In this document: in pieces, positions 21,150 to 32,072 of the stretch | Position numbering within the stretch: position 1 is the first letter of the stretch | Layout of the letters: every line of letters starts with the position of its first letter | Assembly: GCF_000005505.3 (NCBI RefSeq) | Contig: NC_016131.3 | Coordinates: forward strand, 50,639,355-50,703,354 | Source: Brachypodium distachyon | Taxonomy: Eukaryota; Streptophyta; Magnoliopsida; Poales; Poaceae | DNA: 64,000 bases | Reading direction: 5' to 3' | Translations under genes and position numbers: made by a program | The notes under the pieces: generated by a model | What the model was told of the DNA's origin: nothing | Seen by the model: the letters and a program-made list of their open reading frames with translations, nothing else | Databases searched by the model: none

Positions 21150-24100
21150 TGCCATGATACAAAGTTTACCATGACGCACTCCTAGCTTGGTTTTTAGTAT
21201 TCAAAAATTTAGTTTCTGTTTTAAAGAATATTTCAAGAGATTGGATAGATTATAACATATTAAAGAGTTACTCATTGTGCAAGAATCAAAATAGGATTTA
21301 AAATAGTTTAATAAGTATTTTAGTAGGTATGGACAAAATAGTTTGGTACTGCAAGATTATTTTTCAAAAATAATTCTCCCTCTGATCCTACTGGACAGGG
21401 AATAACTTTAAACATTTTTTTGAAATGATAACAGGTTCAAAACAATTTCAAAACATTTCATATGAATTATAAACCATAGTTAACCATTCTGTAATTTGGT
21501 TCTGTTAAAGTTAATCAAATTCAAAATTGAACAGTTCCAAAAGAATCTACATGCCATGTGCATTCCAGAAAGGTGCAGAACGTCAATTTTGGCCAAACGG
21601 TTTAAAAGTTGTGATCATTTGAAAATCCAGGGGTGTTTCTGCAAAGTTACAGATTAATTCAGCCTGAGAAAATAAGTTAAATTTTAAAACGGACACGTGG
21701 CAAGCTGTGATTGGCCCGTACCGGTTCGGAAAACGAATAAACATGGGCCATCGGATTTAACTTAAAGGAATCGGATGGCCTAGATCTCTCCATACCCCTT
21801 CATTTAAGTTATCTAATCCTAGCCACGAGATTTTGATCCAACGGCTCAGGATGGACAAGCTCACCTCCGGTGGTGGCGCAAACTCCGGCGAGGCTTCGAC
21901 GGTGGCGGCGGCACTGGTGTGGCGGCGCGGGCGTTTTTGGCGGCTCCTGAGCTCGGGGAAGAGAGGGGGAGGCATGGCTCGGTGAGGCGAAGATGATGGA
22001 GGCCGCGGTTCTCCTCGGGGTGGCCGGGAATGAGCCTTAGGCGCTTGGGAAGGCGGCGGCGGCTCTGGGCTCCGGCGACGGCCTTTGGTGCTCCAAAATA
22101 AAAATTAACCGCGTCAAAAGCTTCGTAAAGAGGAGGGGAGAAGGAAAAGGGGGGTGGCGGCGGCTTCGGACCTTTTGGTCACCGGCGGCGAGTGAATCTC
22201 GGCGGCGGCAGTGGCTATGGGCGGCGGCTAGATTCGGGCAGCCTGGGGGCGAATCTAGTGGGAGAGGAGGGGGAAAAAGAAGAGGAACTCGGGGTGAAAG
22301 ATTGAGTGTGTCACAGAGGGGGGGGGGCTGAATGTGACCGGTTTTAATTCTTTCTTCAAAATGAAGACTGAAAACAGTCACAGTACTTCAACAATATAGA
22401 TTACCCATCAATTTTAGAGTTGCAGCGGAAAGAAGAAAGATGAACAGATTTAGCAGCAGCAATGAAGACAATCAGTAATACTTCAGAGAGTAAAAGTTGA
22501 GGAACGAAATCACCAAGACTGAAGACACAGGGATTTGTTTCCGAAGTTCAGATTGTTGGCACAATCCTACGTCTCCGTTGAGGGGGCTGAGCCACACAAG
22601 GCTCGTGGACACACAAGTCCACCCAATGCTCCTGAGCTAAAACCGAAGTCTCGCCCCGTTACTCGTGGTAGATTTTGAGGTGATCTCCGGACCTTCACAG
22701 ACTGGTTGATGGCAAATCACAATCTTCGATTGCTCTTCAACACTGACTCCAAGCCGTCTAGGTGATGCCAATCACCAAGAGTAACAAACTTCAAGTGCTC
22801 GGCTAGAGAGGGGATCCCATTCTTCACGCTCAGTTCAGCTCTAAGGGTTTTATCAGGTGTTCTTCAAAACAACTCACTCGGGATCACCATCGAATTTCTT
22901 CAGGGTGGGTCGCCTTATATAGCCTTGGCCACGGCTGATCTAGCCGTTGTGACCCGTTGGATAAAGTGAACTTTGAGCCTCCAGCTCACACCTTATTACT
23001 TTGTCTCACAACGGTTAGATTAGGTGGTCAAGCACGAAAGCGATAGATTTTCAAACACATTTGAACTCAGAGTGAAGACTTCACGCGGAAGTTTCTGTGA
23101 AGTCTGAAATGCTTCATTCTTCACTCCGACGAAAAACACACACAAAAACTAGTTTTCGCCTAAGCTAAACATGAAGAATAAGGTTTCACCTAAACCAGCT
23201 CCACACTTTAAACCCCCCTTAATAGTACGGCGTTCCTATACTCAAGTGAAATAAAAGGCTACGGAAAGACCTATGAAGAATGCTATGCTTCACGTTCTTC
23301 ACCGTTTTTCACTGAGTTCTTCATACTCAAAGTTCACTTTATCCAACGGGTCACAACGGCTAGATCAGCCGTGCACAAGCTATATAAGACGACCCACCCC
23401 GAAGAAATTCGGTGGTGATCCCAAGTGAGTTGTTTTGAAGAACACCTGATAAAACCCTTAGAGTTGAACTGAGCGTGAAGAATGGGATCCCCTCTCTAAT
23501 CGAGCACTTGAAGCTTGTTACTCTTGGTGATTGGCATCACCTAGACGGCTGGGAGTCAGTGTTGAAGAGCAATCGAAGATTGTGATTTGCCATCAACCAG
23601 TCTGTGAAGGTCCGGAGATCACCTCAAGATCTACCACGAGTAACTGGGCGAGACTTCAGTCTTAGCTGAGGAGGATTGGGTGGACTTGTGTGTCCGCGAG
23701 TCTTGTGTGACTCAGTCCCCTCAACGGAGACGTAGGATTGTGCCAACAATCTGAACTTCGGAAACAAATCCCTGTGTCTTCAGTCTTGGTGATTTCGTTC
23801 CTCAACTTCTACTTTGTGAAGTATAATTGATTCATTGTGTTCTGTCTTCATTGCTGCTGCTAAATCTGTTCATCTTTCTTCTTTCCGCTGCAACTATAAA
23901 ATTGGTGTAATCTAAATTGTTGAAGTACTGTGACTGTCTTCAGTCTTCAGTCTTCATTTTGAAGAAAGAATTAAAACTGGTCACATTCATCCCCCCTCTG
24001 TGACATACTCGATCTTTCACAAGGTTTCCCTTTCACGGGGCCTATAAAGTGACGCGCTCGGTTTCGGTAAAGGGGGTCGTGGCGCGGAGAAAATCGGGGA

Positions 24101-24766
24101 GGTGGCCGTGGCGTGCGAGCTCGGTTCGTGGCCAGAAGAATTAGCCTGGCGGTTGGAGGTTGAAGGCGAAGCTGACGGGCAGGGCCCGCATGGCAGCGGT
24201 TCGGGCGGCGCGTGCTGTGCTGCGGCCTAGCTCGGCGCAAAGTGAACGGGCCGGTTCGGCCCATTTGGCCGGGCCGGCCGTTTCTTCTCTTTTTTTTTTC
24301 TTTGTTCTTTTCTATTTTTCTGTCTTTTGAAATACAACTTTTGATTTAGAGCTCCAAATCGAGTCAAATAAAATGCAACGAAATTTGCAAAAATCATATC
24401 TTCATATGATTCAACTCTTGGGACAAGAATTCCCTCAAAATATAATATTTAAAAATACTTTTGCCTATAAACTAGCCTTTAGGGCTTTATAGTTAATAAA
24501 ATATTTTAGCGATTCAAATCCAAAATCGAGCACCAAATTATGGGGTAGCACCCTTACTGCATTAAACCCCTTTTCATGTCAACACCCTCATGGGTTAAAA
24601 TGCAATTAACAAAAGAAGGGTAAAAAGGCCAAATTCAAATAAGCACCTTTGTTGATAAGTTTCTCTGAGTTAAACTTCATGGTTTTAAATGTGATTAAAT
24701 GCAACGGTGACATGATGCTTATGAAATGCAATGCATATGGAGGGTTTTTCAAATTGGGATGTTACA
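21150..24766. mobile_element. LTR-like sequence inserted within the LINE
   Basis: The right end, attgggatgttaca (24753-24766), is the typical ending of grass Ty3/gypsy LTRs. The body from about 21180 is AT-rich, then GC-rich (21840-22290, 24020-24290), then AT-rich again. No gag or pol is present. The left border is not certain: tgccatgatac near 21146-21156 would give a near-match (tgcca / cgcca) to the 5 bases after the right end. It is split by the foldback element at 22294-24020. It is probably a solo LTR. Confidence 0.5.
22294..24020. repeat. Foldback element with about 690-bp inverted arms
   Basis: The left arm, 22294 to about 22980, and the right arm, about 23325-24020, are inverted copies. 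The outer ends are gtgaaagattgagtgtgtca and tgacatactcgatctttcac, and the inner ends are near gttggataaagtgaactttg and its complement. The spacer is about 345 bp. The right arm on the plus strand has ctatataag followed by a leader-like stretch, so each arm may be an LTR in opposite orientation. No protein-coding content. Confidence 0.8.
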
Positions 24767-24778
24767 CGCCATCACCCA

Positions 24779-27136
24779 CGACGAGAAGGAGCTCAAGATC
24801 CACAGCCACTTTAAGGCTTTCGTGGGCTCGGCCACTCCCCGGACGGCACACCTCAACTGAACGGCCTTGGCTACATGCAGCATGATCTCTCGCAGCTGGA
24901 GGCGCCGTTCACCATGGAGGAAGTGAAGGCGTCCGTTTTCGATCTCCCCGCTGAGAAGGCTCCGGGCCTGGATGGCTTCATTGGGAGATTTTTCCGCTCT
25001 TGCTGGGAGATCGTCAAGGACGATCTTCTTTTGGCCATCAGGGCCATGTCTAGGCCTGGGGCGAGGATTTCGCCGCTCATCAATTCGGCTAGTATTATCC
25101 TTCTCCCCAAGAAGGGCGACGCCTCCACGGTCCGCGATTTCCGCCCGATCAGCCTCATCCACAGCCTTGCGAAGATCTTCTCGAAGTTGATGTCCCTCCG
25201 CCTGGCCCCGCTCCTCCCGGACATTGTCTCCGTCAACCAATCTGCCTTCGTGAAGAAACGATGCATCCACGACAATTTCCTCCTCGTTCAAGGTATCATT
25301 CGTGACCTACACCGTAAGAAGGAGGAGGGGTGTTTCCTCAAGCTTGACATCTCCAAGGCCTTTGACTCCGTGTCATGGCCATACCTCATGGAGGTCCTCT
25401 CGGCGCTGGGCTTCGGCCCCTTATGGCGACAATGGGTCGGCTCTCTTCTCGCCTCGGCCTCCTCCAAGGTTCTTCTCAATGGCGTTCCGGGCCCCCGCAT
25501 CCCCCATGCTAGGGGGCTTCAACAGGGAGACCCGCTTTCCCCCATGCTTTTCATCATCGCCATTGACCCTCTGCACCACATCCTCCGGTTGGCTGCGGAA
25601 CGGGGGTGCTTCGGCCCTTTAGGGACCCCAGTGTCAGAGTGTGGGTCTCCTTGTACGTAGACGACGCGGGAATCTTCTCCACCCCCCACGAGGAAGACCT
25701 GGCGGCAATCAAGCGCCTCCTCGATGTCTTTGGTGACGCGTCAGGCCTTCGCACCAACCTCGACAAATCGGAGCTCTTCGCCATCGGCTGTGATGAGGCG
25801 GTCACTTTGGCGGCCCTTCGCGCCTTCCTGGCGAAAAGGGGATCTTCCCCTCCACCTACTTGGCGCTCCCCCTAAACCCCTCGCGCCTCAACGCGGCGGC
25901 ACTCCAACCGTTGGAAGACAAGGTGGGCTCGCGCCTAGCTGGGTGGAAGGGGGCGCACTTCACCCGCGTCGGGAGGGTCGTCCTCGCCAAATCGGTCCTC
26001 TTGGCAATGGTGACCTACCACCTCACGGCCTTCAAGCTCCCGGCGTGGGTTCTACACCGCATCAACAAGCTCATGCGCATTTTCATTTGGACCGGGGAGG
26101 CTCCGAGCAGCTTACGAAGTCCACCCCCCGGTCAACAGGAGCACCGTCTGCCGCCTGCGCTCCCTCGGAGGCCTGGGCATTCTTGATCTGGAGCGCTTCG
26201 GCAGGGTTCTGCGCCTGCATTGGCTCTGGTTCTCCTGGGCTGCGCCTTCCAAGCCTTGAATGGGCCTCCCCCTCCCGTGCGACGCTTTCGATCGGGCCCT
26301 TTTTCGGGCCTCCACACAAATCAGCCTGGGCGATGGGGCTTCGACGCTGTTTTGGCATGGCGCCTGGCTGTCGGACGGCTCGTCACCGGGCCAACGCTGG
26401 CCAGGCCTCCTTGCCATCGCCACCAGGAAGCATCGCACGGTCCAGATGGAGCTGAGGGATCGCAACTGTATTCGCTCCCTCCTGAGGATCAATTCCCCCC
26501 AACACCTTTCTGATTTCGTCGAGCTTTGGGACTGCATCTCCACGGTGACCCTTTCGCTGCAACAGGATAGGATCTGCTGGCGCTGGACGAGCTCGGAAAC
26601 GTACACAACGGCGTTGACATACAAGGCTCAGTTCCTCGGTTCCATCCCTCCCTTCAGCTCCAGTAAGCTCTGGACGACCCAGGCGGAACCGAAGTGCAAA
26701 TTCTTTGCCTGGACGGCGATCCATGGCAAGATCCTAACCGCGGATAACCTTGCGCGCCGGCACTGGACCCACAAACCCGATCTGCCCCCTTTGCCGGATC
26801 CTCCCGGAAACGATCATTCACCTATGCCATGACTGCAGCTTCTCGCAGGAGGTGTGGGGGCATATTCAGCTCTGGAGTCAAAACACTTCGGTACCCATCA
26901 CCGCCACGCCTTGCGGCTCCATCAACGAGCTTTGGGGCCTGGCCATTAGCGGCCTCCCCAAGCGGGAGAGAAGAAACTTGAGCGGCCGTCTCATCTACAC
27001 CTGGTGGGGGGTTTGGAAGGAGTGCAACAGGAGGATTTTCAGGGCCTCGTCCATGACGGCGCTTCAGGTGGCATACCTGGTCTGGGAGAAATACCAGGGT
27101 AGGCTCAGGGCGTGCTCGCCAAACCCAGGAGGGTAG
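24779..27136 (+). pseudogene. LINE ORF2 reverse transcriptase, frameshifted
   Basis: RT landmarks appear in order: APGLDGFIGRFF (about 24957), LLPKKGDASTVRDFRPISLI, NQSAFVKKRCIHDNF, LKLDISKAFDSVSW, GLQQGDPLSPMLF, then SLYVDDAGIF (about 25645) in a different frame. LNAAALQPLEDKVGSRLAGW-type sequence and a C-terminal zinc-binding part (CPLCRILPETIIHLCHDC, near 26780-26840) follow. At least four frame changes (near 25610, 25850, 26130 and 26780) break the protein. The YVDD active-site motif is intact but separated from the rest. The order and motifs are those of plant L1-clade LINEs. The 3' UTR runs to the A-run at 27276. Confidence 0.85.
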
Positions 27137-27290
27137 TCCCCGCCCAGTGGTTTTTTCTTTTTTTGCTTCCCCCCCTCTTCTTCTCTCGGGGGAACTCCTT
27201 GGTCCTCCTTTGTACAGCGACTTGACTTTCTTCTAATCGAATGACGGAGATCGACCGTCCTTTCCCTCAAAAAAAAAGAGTCAACGGTAA

Positions 27291-27800
27291 AATAACACGT
27301 GCAATGACTTGTATCTTTAAACTAACTCTAGATAATTTGTTAGCATTAAAATGCGATGTTGTGCAATGGTTAAAAGGTCGACTCTAAGCTAACTCTTAGC
27401 CGACTTTTCGTCGATTCTTTTGACTCTTCACAAAGAGTCAGTTCTCTTCTCTCTCTCTTATTTCTTTTTCCTCCACAGAAGGAAATTTTTAATAAGAGTC
27501 GGTTAAGAGTCAGCTATTGCGGATCGATGCCCTAATTTCTCCCTAGCAAGGGTTTCTAGGGTTTCCAAATTGGAGTGATAACATCCTAAAGCTAGAACAC
27601 CACAAAAATATCAGTGCTAAACAAGGCCCAAATGCTAACTATGCAAACTTTCAAACTCCGTTCCACCTGAAAATTTATCATACCCATATTAAAACAAACA
27701 AAGCTGCAGCACTAGGAGCACAATATATGCATGTTTTTAGATGACAGAAGCTTAATTTATATCAAAGAGGTCCGAGTCGTTAAAACAGAAGAAGTAACAG
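27291..27800. other. MITE right part and 3' flank of copy 3
   Basis: To 27530 it is the right portion of the Tourist-like MITE. 27531-27800 shows no gene. Confidence 0.4.
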
Positions 27801-28196
27801 TTAATCAACCGGATGATCGACATCACGACGTATGTAGCGAAGCAGCGATTCCTGAAGCAGGACCCGATCGGCCTGAAGCAAGCCATCTACGATCCTAGTC
27901 GGACGATGAGCATCATCCTGGGGATTGTCATAGTCGCACAACCAATCGTCCGCAAGTGCGACGACGACGCACAAGGGAGGGAAGATAACGGCGCCCATCA
28001 GGAGCACCACGACGCAGAACACGGCGAACGGCGGCCGATGGGACTCCATGAACATCCCCGTCTGTGCCATCACGGTGAACCCGAACGCAAAGGAGAGGCA
28101 GCCCAGCGTGAAGATCACCGTGCGCCGGCTGCACTCGCTCGCCTCCGCCGCCACCGCCTCCTCCTCCTCCTCGCTCGGGTTCTCCACATCGGCCAT
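27801..28196 (-). CDS. Small two-helix membrane protein, MADVENP family (copy 3)
   Basis: Minus strand, single exon, 131 aa. It is the closest relative of the 3057 gene: MADVENPSEEEEEAVAAEAS, SECSRRTVIFTLGC, first helix at about 27-48, the HRPPFAVFCVV second helix at about 57-84, then YDNPQDDAHRPTRIVDGLLQ and LLQESLLRYI. It ends nine residues later than copy 1 (RRDVDHPVD) because a stop present in copy 1 is absent. The frame is intact despite many substitutions between the copies. It is divergently oriented to the SWEET-like exons at 29630-30774. Function unknown; a membrane role is inferred from the helices only. Confidence 0.7.
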   Translation of the reverse strand: MADVENPSEEEEEAVAAEASECSRRTVIFTLGCLSFAFGFTVMAQTGMFMESHRPPFAVFCVVVLLMGAVIFPPLCVVVALADDWLCDYDNPQDDAHRPTRIVDGLLQADRVLLQESLLRYIRRDVDHPVD

Positions 28197-28457
28197 ATAT
28201 TGATCCCCTCGATCTTGATCGCCGATCGAGCTCCTGAATCTTGACGACGATCTGTAGCTAGCTTATCCTGAATCTTATGCATGTACATATATGTACTTGG
28301 GCCGGCCGGTGTGCAGCTGGTGTTGGGATCGGTCTCCTCCTCCGAGACTTATTAAAAAGAGGTCTCTCGACCGTGGATCGGGCTGCCAACCGCAAGCTTG
28401 ATTAAAAAGAGGTCACGGATATCATTAGTGGTAGCTATTGCAATCCTAAACTAAGTA

Positions 28458-28569
28458 CTCTGTCAGTGCGGTATTTAGTGTCGCAACTTCGTCTAGATAC
28501 CAAAACGTGTCTAGATACATGTGTATCTATCTAGACAAAATTGCGACACTTAATTCTGGACGGAGGGAG
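28458..28569. repeat. Stowaway MITE (right-arm copy)
   Basis: Inverted counterpart of 2683-2794. It is flanked by TA at 28456-28457 and 28570-28571. Confidence 0.85.
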
Positions 28570-28589
28570 TACGGAGTTTTCTCTCGGGT

Positions 28590-29085
28590 CCAATACCTGC
28601 TAGAACACAACCTCCGACTGTTTATACCGTTTAAATTGCCCCCTCGCCGAGTCAAAAGATGGTTTTCACGTACGTGGTAGATTTTGACAGAGTCAACTAA
28701 CGTTTTTTAGTACAAAACGTTGTGAAAAAATGGAGAAATAAAAAATTGTGTTCTCAACCTACTATTACAATTTTAGATTCATTGGGCAAACGATGGGCAC
28801 AAAAATGACATTTTTTGTTTGGGCCTCAAATTTTCAAATCAAAAATAAAATTTTGCAGCAAATTTGAAAAACTTATAGGAAATTATAAATGTTGCCGTTA
28901 GCCTATTGTTAAAATTTCAGCGCATTTTCACAAGGATCATGAGAAAATGTGACGGTCAACTCGGTCAAAACTTGTCACCTATGTGAAAACCATCTTATGA
29001 CTGGGAGAGGGACAGTAATTTAAACGGTATGAATATATAGTTGGAGGTTTTGTTCTAACCGGTATTGGAGTTGAGGGGATAATTT
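28590..29085. repeat. Inverted-repeat element, complete in this arm
   Basis: gtcaaaagatggttttcacg at about 28653 pairs with gtgaaaaccatcttatgac at about 28982. Pairing continues outward through tttaaacggtat and inward to a centre near 28830. The left arm of the large duplication keeps only one half (2400-2670). Confidence 0.65.
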
Positions 29086-29309
29086 AAACGTTGTGGTTAG
29101 TTCGGTGTTGTGATATGAACTTACTACCACTTAGTGCTAAAGGAAGGCCTTGTAAAAGTAAGCCATAGAAATGATAAATGTTCTAGAAACATAAATCCAT
29201 TATATGGGTTGGGCTTTGAATCCTATGTGACGAAGACCAAGTCAATTAATTTTTTTTTTCTCTAACACAAAACAGTGGAGAAGGTCCCCGATGTGTCATT
29301 TTATAGATA

Positions 29310-29338
29310 CTAGCAGAGTATCCGTGCGTTGCTACGGA
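29310..29338 (-). mobile_element. Helitron 3' terminus
   Basis: On the minus strand it reads tccgtagcaacgcacggata followed by ctctgctag. The stem is TCCGT/ACGGA, followed by CTAG and host T. The matching 5' TC end was not found before the SWEET-like exon at 29630, so it may be truncated. Confidence 0.55.
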
Positions 29339-29629
29339 ATAATTTTTTTTACGTCAGATGCCTCGATTGCATTAGGTTCCTTCCAAAAATGGCCACGGGG
29401 GCTCGAAATTGTTGACATTACGTCACTCAACTATGCATCGTGGCATCCGGCATGAAAATTTCTTTGGAAAAACTGCGCAACGTGGAGTCAAAACCGGGAG
29501 AGGGACTAAAAGTATCCGATTTTGTCAATTGAGGGATCAAATTAGTTGATCGAGCCAAGCCATTTTTAGACTTTGTTGCCAATAATTGAGAGACCAAAAA
29601 TATGTAAATTAACCGTGTTGGTTATGTAG

Positions 29630-30774
29630 GCTGCCGTGCGAGATATGTGGGAGGCGAGAACGATGCGGCGGATGCCGCCGTGGATCATCCCGGCGCTGGC
29701 GCTTCCAAACGCCCTTGTGTGGATGCTCCACAACCGGCTCAGCCACGATTGGCCCGGCATCACCACCGTACAGCTCATGGTACGTACGTGCAATTAATTA
29801 ATTCTACACTCCAGTTATATACTAAGAGCAAGAATAATAAGGTGATGTAAGCAGGCTCTAAAGATTTAAATATTGTATATTTGTTTAGTTGGAGGAAAGA
29901 GAAAAGGAGAGAGAAGAGAAGTGGATTACTATCTAATAGCCAGCTGCAGCACGTGCTCGTAGGCACTCTATGAGACTACAATGTGAGCCTCCTCATAACA
30001 AAATAGTGCATTTTTGTAACCATCTTATTATACATGCTAGCTATATGTTAGCTAAAGATGACATGATAAAAGCTTATAGCCAGCAGAAGGCTAAACTATT
30101 AATCTTGTTCTAAGCTGATTCCTCAGAAGCAATTAATGCATGCAAATTTAACCCAGCTAGCTAGCCTGTGGCCAAAGTAATCTGCTAGCTAGCTAATGAG
30201 TTGGTGTCCTCCGGTGATGATGCAGGTTGCTGGTTTAATCACGGCTCTGGCCTCCCTGGTGCTCCTTGTGTTACATCTCGCTTGCTGCATGATGGGGCAG
30301 CCGGCGCCCAGGGATGAGCTGAACGATCCCCTGATTGACCAGCAAGCCGTGCTCAACAACCAGGAAGAACCAACGAATCCTGATCTGCCAAACAACCAGG
30401 AAGAACCAGCTGATGTGCCAAACAACCAGGAAGAACCAGTGGATCCTCATCTGCCAAGAAACCACACAGCTCCTACGCTGGATGAGATCGATGTTGAGGA
30501 CCCTGTAGCTCGTCAGGAGATGCCGGAGGCAAGATCCAGAAGAAGGAGATCAACGTCCAGACCGAGGAGCTCAACAACAAGAAGGAGAAGAAGGAGAACA
30601 ACGTCCAGACCGAGGATCCCAAGCCCAAGACCGCCTGATGTGCGTCGATGGTATATCTCAGTCCCGTCCATGTTTATCTTATCTGCCACATATGTGCTGC
30701 TAGCTACGAGTCGTACTAAGACCGAGACGCTGAGACTGTTCACTATTATCCGTACGTGTTTGGATGTTACGTGA
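29630..30774 (+). pseudogene. SWEET-like family, exons 3 and 4 (right arm), tail frameshifted
   Basis: Exon 3 (29630-29779, 50 aa) begins after gttatgtag and contains RRMPPWIIPALALPN. Exon 4 begins at 30226 after gatgatgcag with VAGLITALASLVLLVLHLAC, then MMGQPAPRDELNDPLIDQ and three tandem NNQEEP-type repeats. After RQEMPE a short deletion relative to the left arm shifts the frame. The family frame (EINVQTE ... KPKTA) would have ended near 30638, but the shifted frame reads on to 30774. The intron between the exons holds a Tourist-like MITE. Exons 1-2 are absent upstream; scraps lie displaced at 31.8-31.9 kb. It is a broken copy. Confidence 0.7.
29825..30111. mobile_element. Tourist-like MITE in SWEET-like intron
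   Basis: The ends are gagcaagaataata and tattaatcttgttc, flanked by TAA on both sides. Half of it survives in the left arm (about 2354-2393), where the rest of the intron and exon 3 are gone. Confidence 0.65.
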
Positions 30775-31061
30775 CCTACACTACTACTGTTTATCGAGAC
30801 TGAATATGAATTAAAACAGCCTTGCTTCTCAGTTGTCTCTATAGTTTGTAGAGTACTACTAAAAACACTTGTAGAATTTTTTTTAAAAACTTTTCTATCA
30901 ACTAAAAACACTTTCACATAATGTTTTTTTTACGAACCGGAGTTTCAGGGACTCGATCCATTGATCAAGAAGAATAGAATTGCCCCCGTTAATTAATGAA
31001 AAACCGGGCCGATCTAGTTGACAGAAGCTTTATAATCGATCTAGTTGTCAATATATACATA

Positions 31062-31185
31062 CTCTCTCCATCCAACAAAGGATGTCTAAATTTTGATTAA
31101 ATTTGAGTGCATCTATACACCAAGTCATGTCTAGATGCATCCAAATTTTAACAAACTTGAGATATCTTTTGTTGGACGGAGGAAG
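31062..31185. repeat. Intact Stowaway MITE
   Basis: It begins ctctctccatccaac and ends gttggacggaggaag, with TA at 31060-31061 and 31186-31187. It is the uninterrupted form of the MITE into which the CACTA element is inserted at 32622 and 1411. Confidence 0.85.
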
Positions 31186-31769
31186 TAGATACTTATATAC
31201 CGATCGATCTGGAGAACAATGATTTTTAGTTAACTGACACGGATTAATTAGTATAAGTTAAGAATCCGTGCCAATTAATATGGAGTAACACAATACGTAA
31301 GTCACCTGATTTTTAGTTAGAGAACAATGATTGCTCAGCTGTGGAATATGGTGTATACTTTAAGGTTTGGAGCGAACGATGGAGAGTGAGTGATGATTCG
31401 AAGGTTCTAATATGTCGACCGAGATTTAATTTTTCTGCTTAAAATCCAGTCACCCAGTATATGATACACCCCCTCCGATGCATAAAAAGTAAGCCATTAG
31501 GTCGAAGCCTGTAATGATTTGAGATTTATTTTTACTAAAGAAAATAAATAAAAATAACCGCTGTAATTAGTGTTCAAGCCAAGGAACTAGTCGCACCCGG
31601 CCGCCGTGGGTCTCACGTGAATGCTACAGAGAGAGAGGAGAGGGAGAGGGAGAATGAACGTAAACGTTGAGAGGCGTCAGCAAAGTAGACGGTAGACTGG
31701 GCGACACAACGTAACTGAATTCTTTGCCTGTCCCCCACCTGCATGCTGCTACTAGTACGTGCCTTTGGG

Positions 31770-31777
31770 TATAAAAG
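31770..31777 (+). promoter_or_regulatory. TATA box in front of SWEET-like exon-2 scrap
   Basis: TATAAAAG in gggtataaaagccc, followed by ctttccattcc, parallels the arrangement at 9361. Downstream, 31855-31936 is only the end of exon 2 with internal deletions, joined to a gtaagtag donor. Confidence 0.4.
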
Positions 31778-31854
31778 CCCAGAAGCGAGCAGGAGCACCT
31801 TGCTAGCCTCTTTCCATTCCAGAAACTATAGGCACGAGAAGAGGGCACCGCGCC

Positions 31855-31936
31855 GTGGCCTGCTTCGTGGAGGCGTTCCGAGGGTTCGCTGTTCCGTGGC
31901 GAGCGTTGCGGCGGTGTCGCCCTTGCTGAACTGCGT
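31855..31936 (+). pseudogene. SWEET-like exon-2 end, degenerate
   Basis: cttcgtggaggcgttccgag followed by ggt and, further on, gtggcgagcgttgcggcggt and tcgcccttgctgaactgc match the end of exon 2 at 11191-11287 (helix 5 and the SPL motif). About 35 bp in the middle are missing, so the frame is broken. A second copy of the last part is at 33341-33379. Confidence 0.55.
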
Positions 31937-32072
31937 AAGTAGCAGTACTACCTCTGTTTCTAATCAGTTTTAGGTTTGCTCAGCTTCAAAGTCAAAATTT
32001 GTATTGTTTGACAAAATTAACACATGTATGCTTCTTCTGTTGAGATAGAAGTAACTAACGATGATAAGATAT

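Larger units (their letters stand above)
20823..27276 (+). mobile_element. L1-type LINE with exact 14-bp target duplication
   Basis: The duplication agagtcaacggtaa lies at 20809-20822 and 27277-27290. The element ends with a short A-run before the right copy, as expected for target-primed insertion. The left 300 bp (to about 21120) looks like an ORF1 start: a P-rich stretch, then VRFSWADACEEEEEGF. The right part (from about 24770) carries reverse transcriptase and the 3' end. ORF1's remainder and the endonuclease are missing, and LTR-like sequence with a foldback lies between the two parts. Confidence 0.8.
20758..27530. mobile_element. Tourist-like MITE enlarged by a nested LINE
   Basis: The outer ends read gggcatccacgatag (left, after taa) and ctattgcggatcgatgccc (right, before taa). 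They are imperfect inverted repeats flanked by TAA. Sequence next to the ends is also inverted (gaatcggtactgactc against gagtcggttaagagtc). The LINE at 20823-27276 sits inside it. 27291-27530 is the right part of the MITE. Confidence 0.6.

Noticed and set aside
24649..24885. Frame starting in the LTR end and running into the LINE
   Set aside because: It crosses the LTR/LINE boundary and has no recognisable content.
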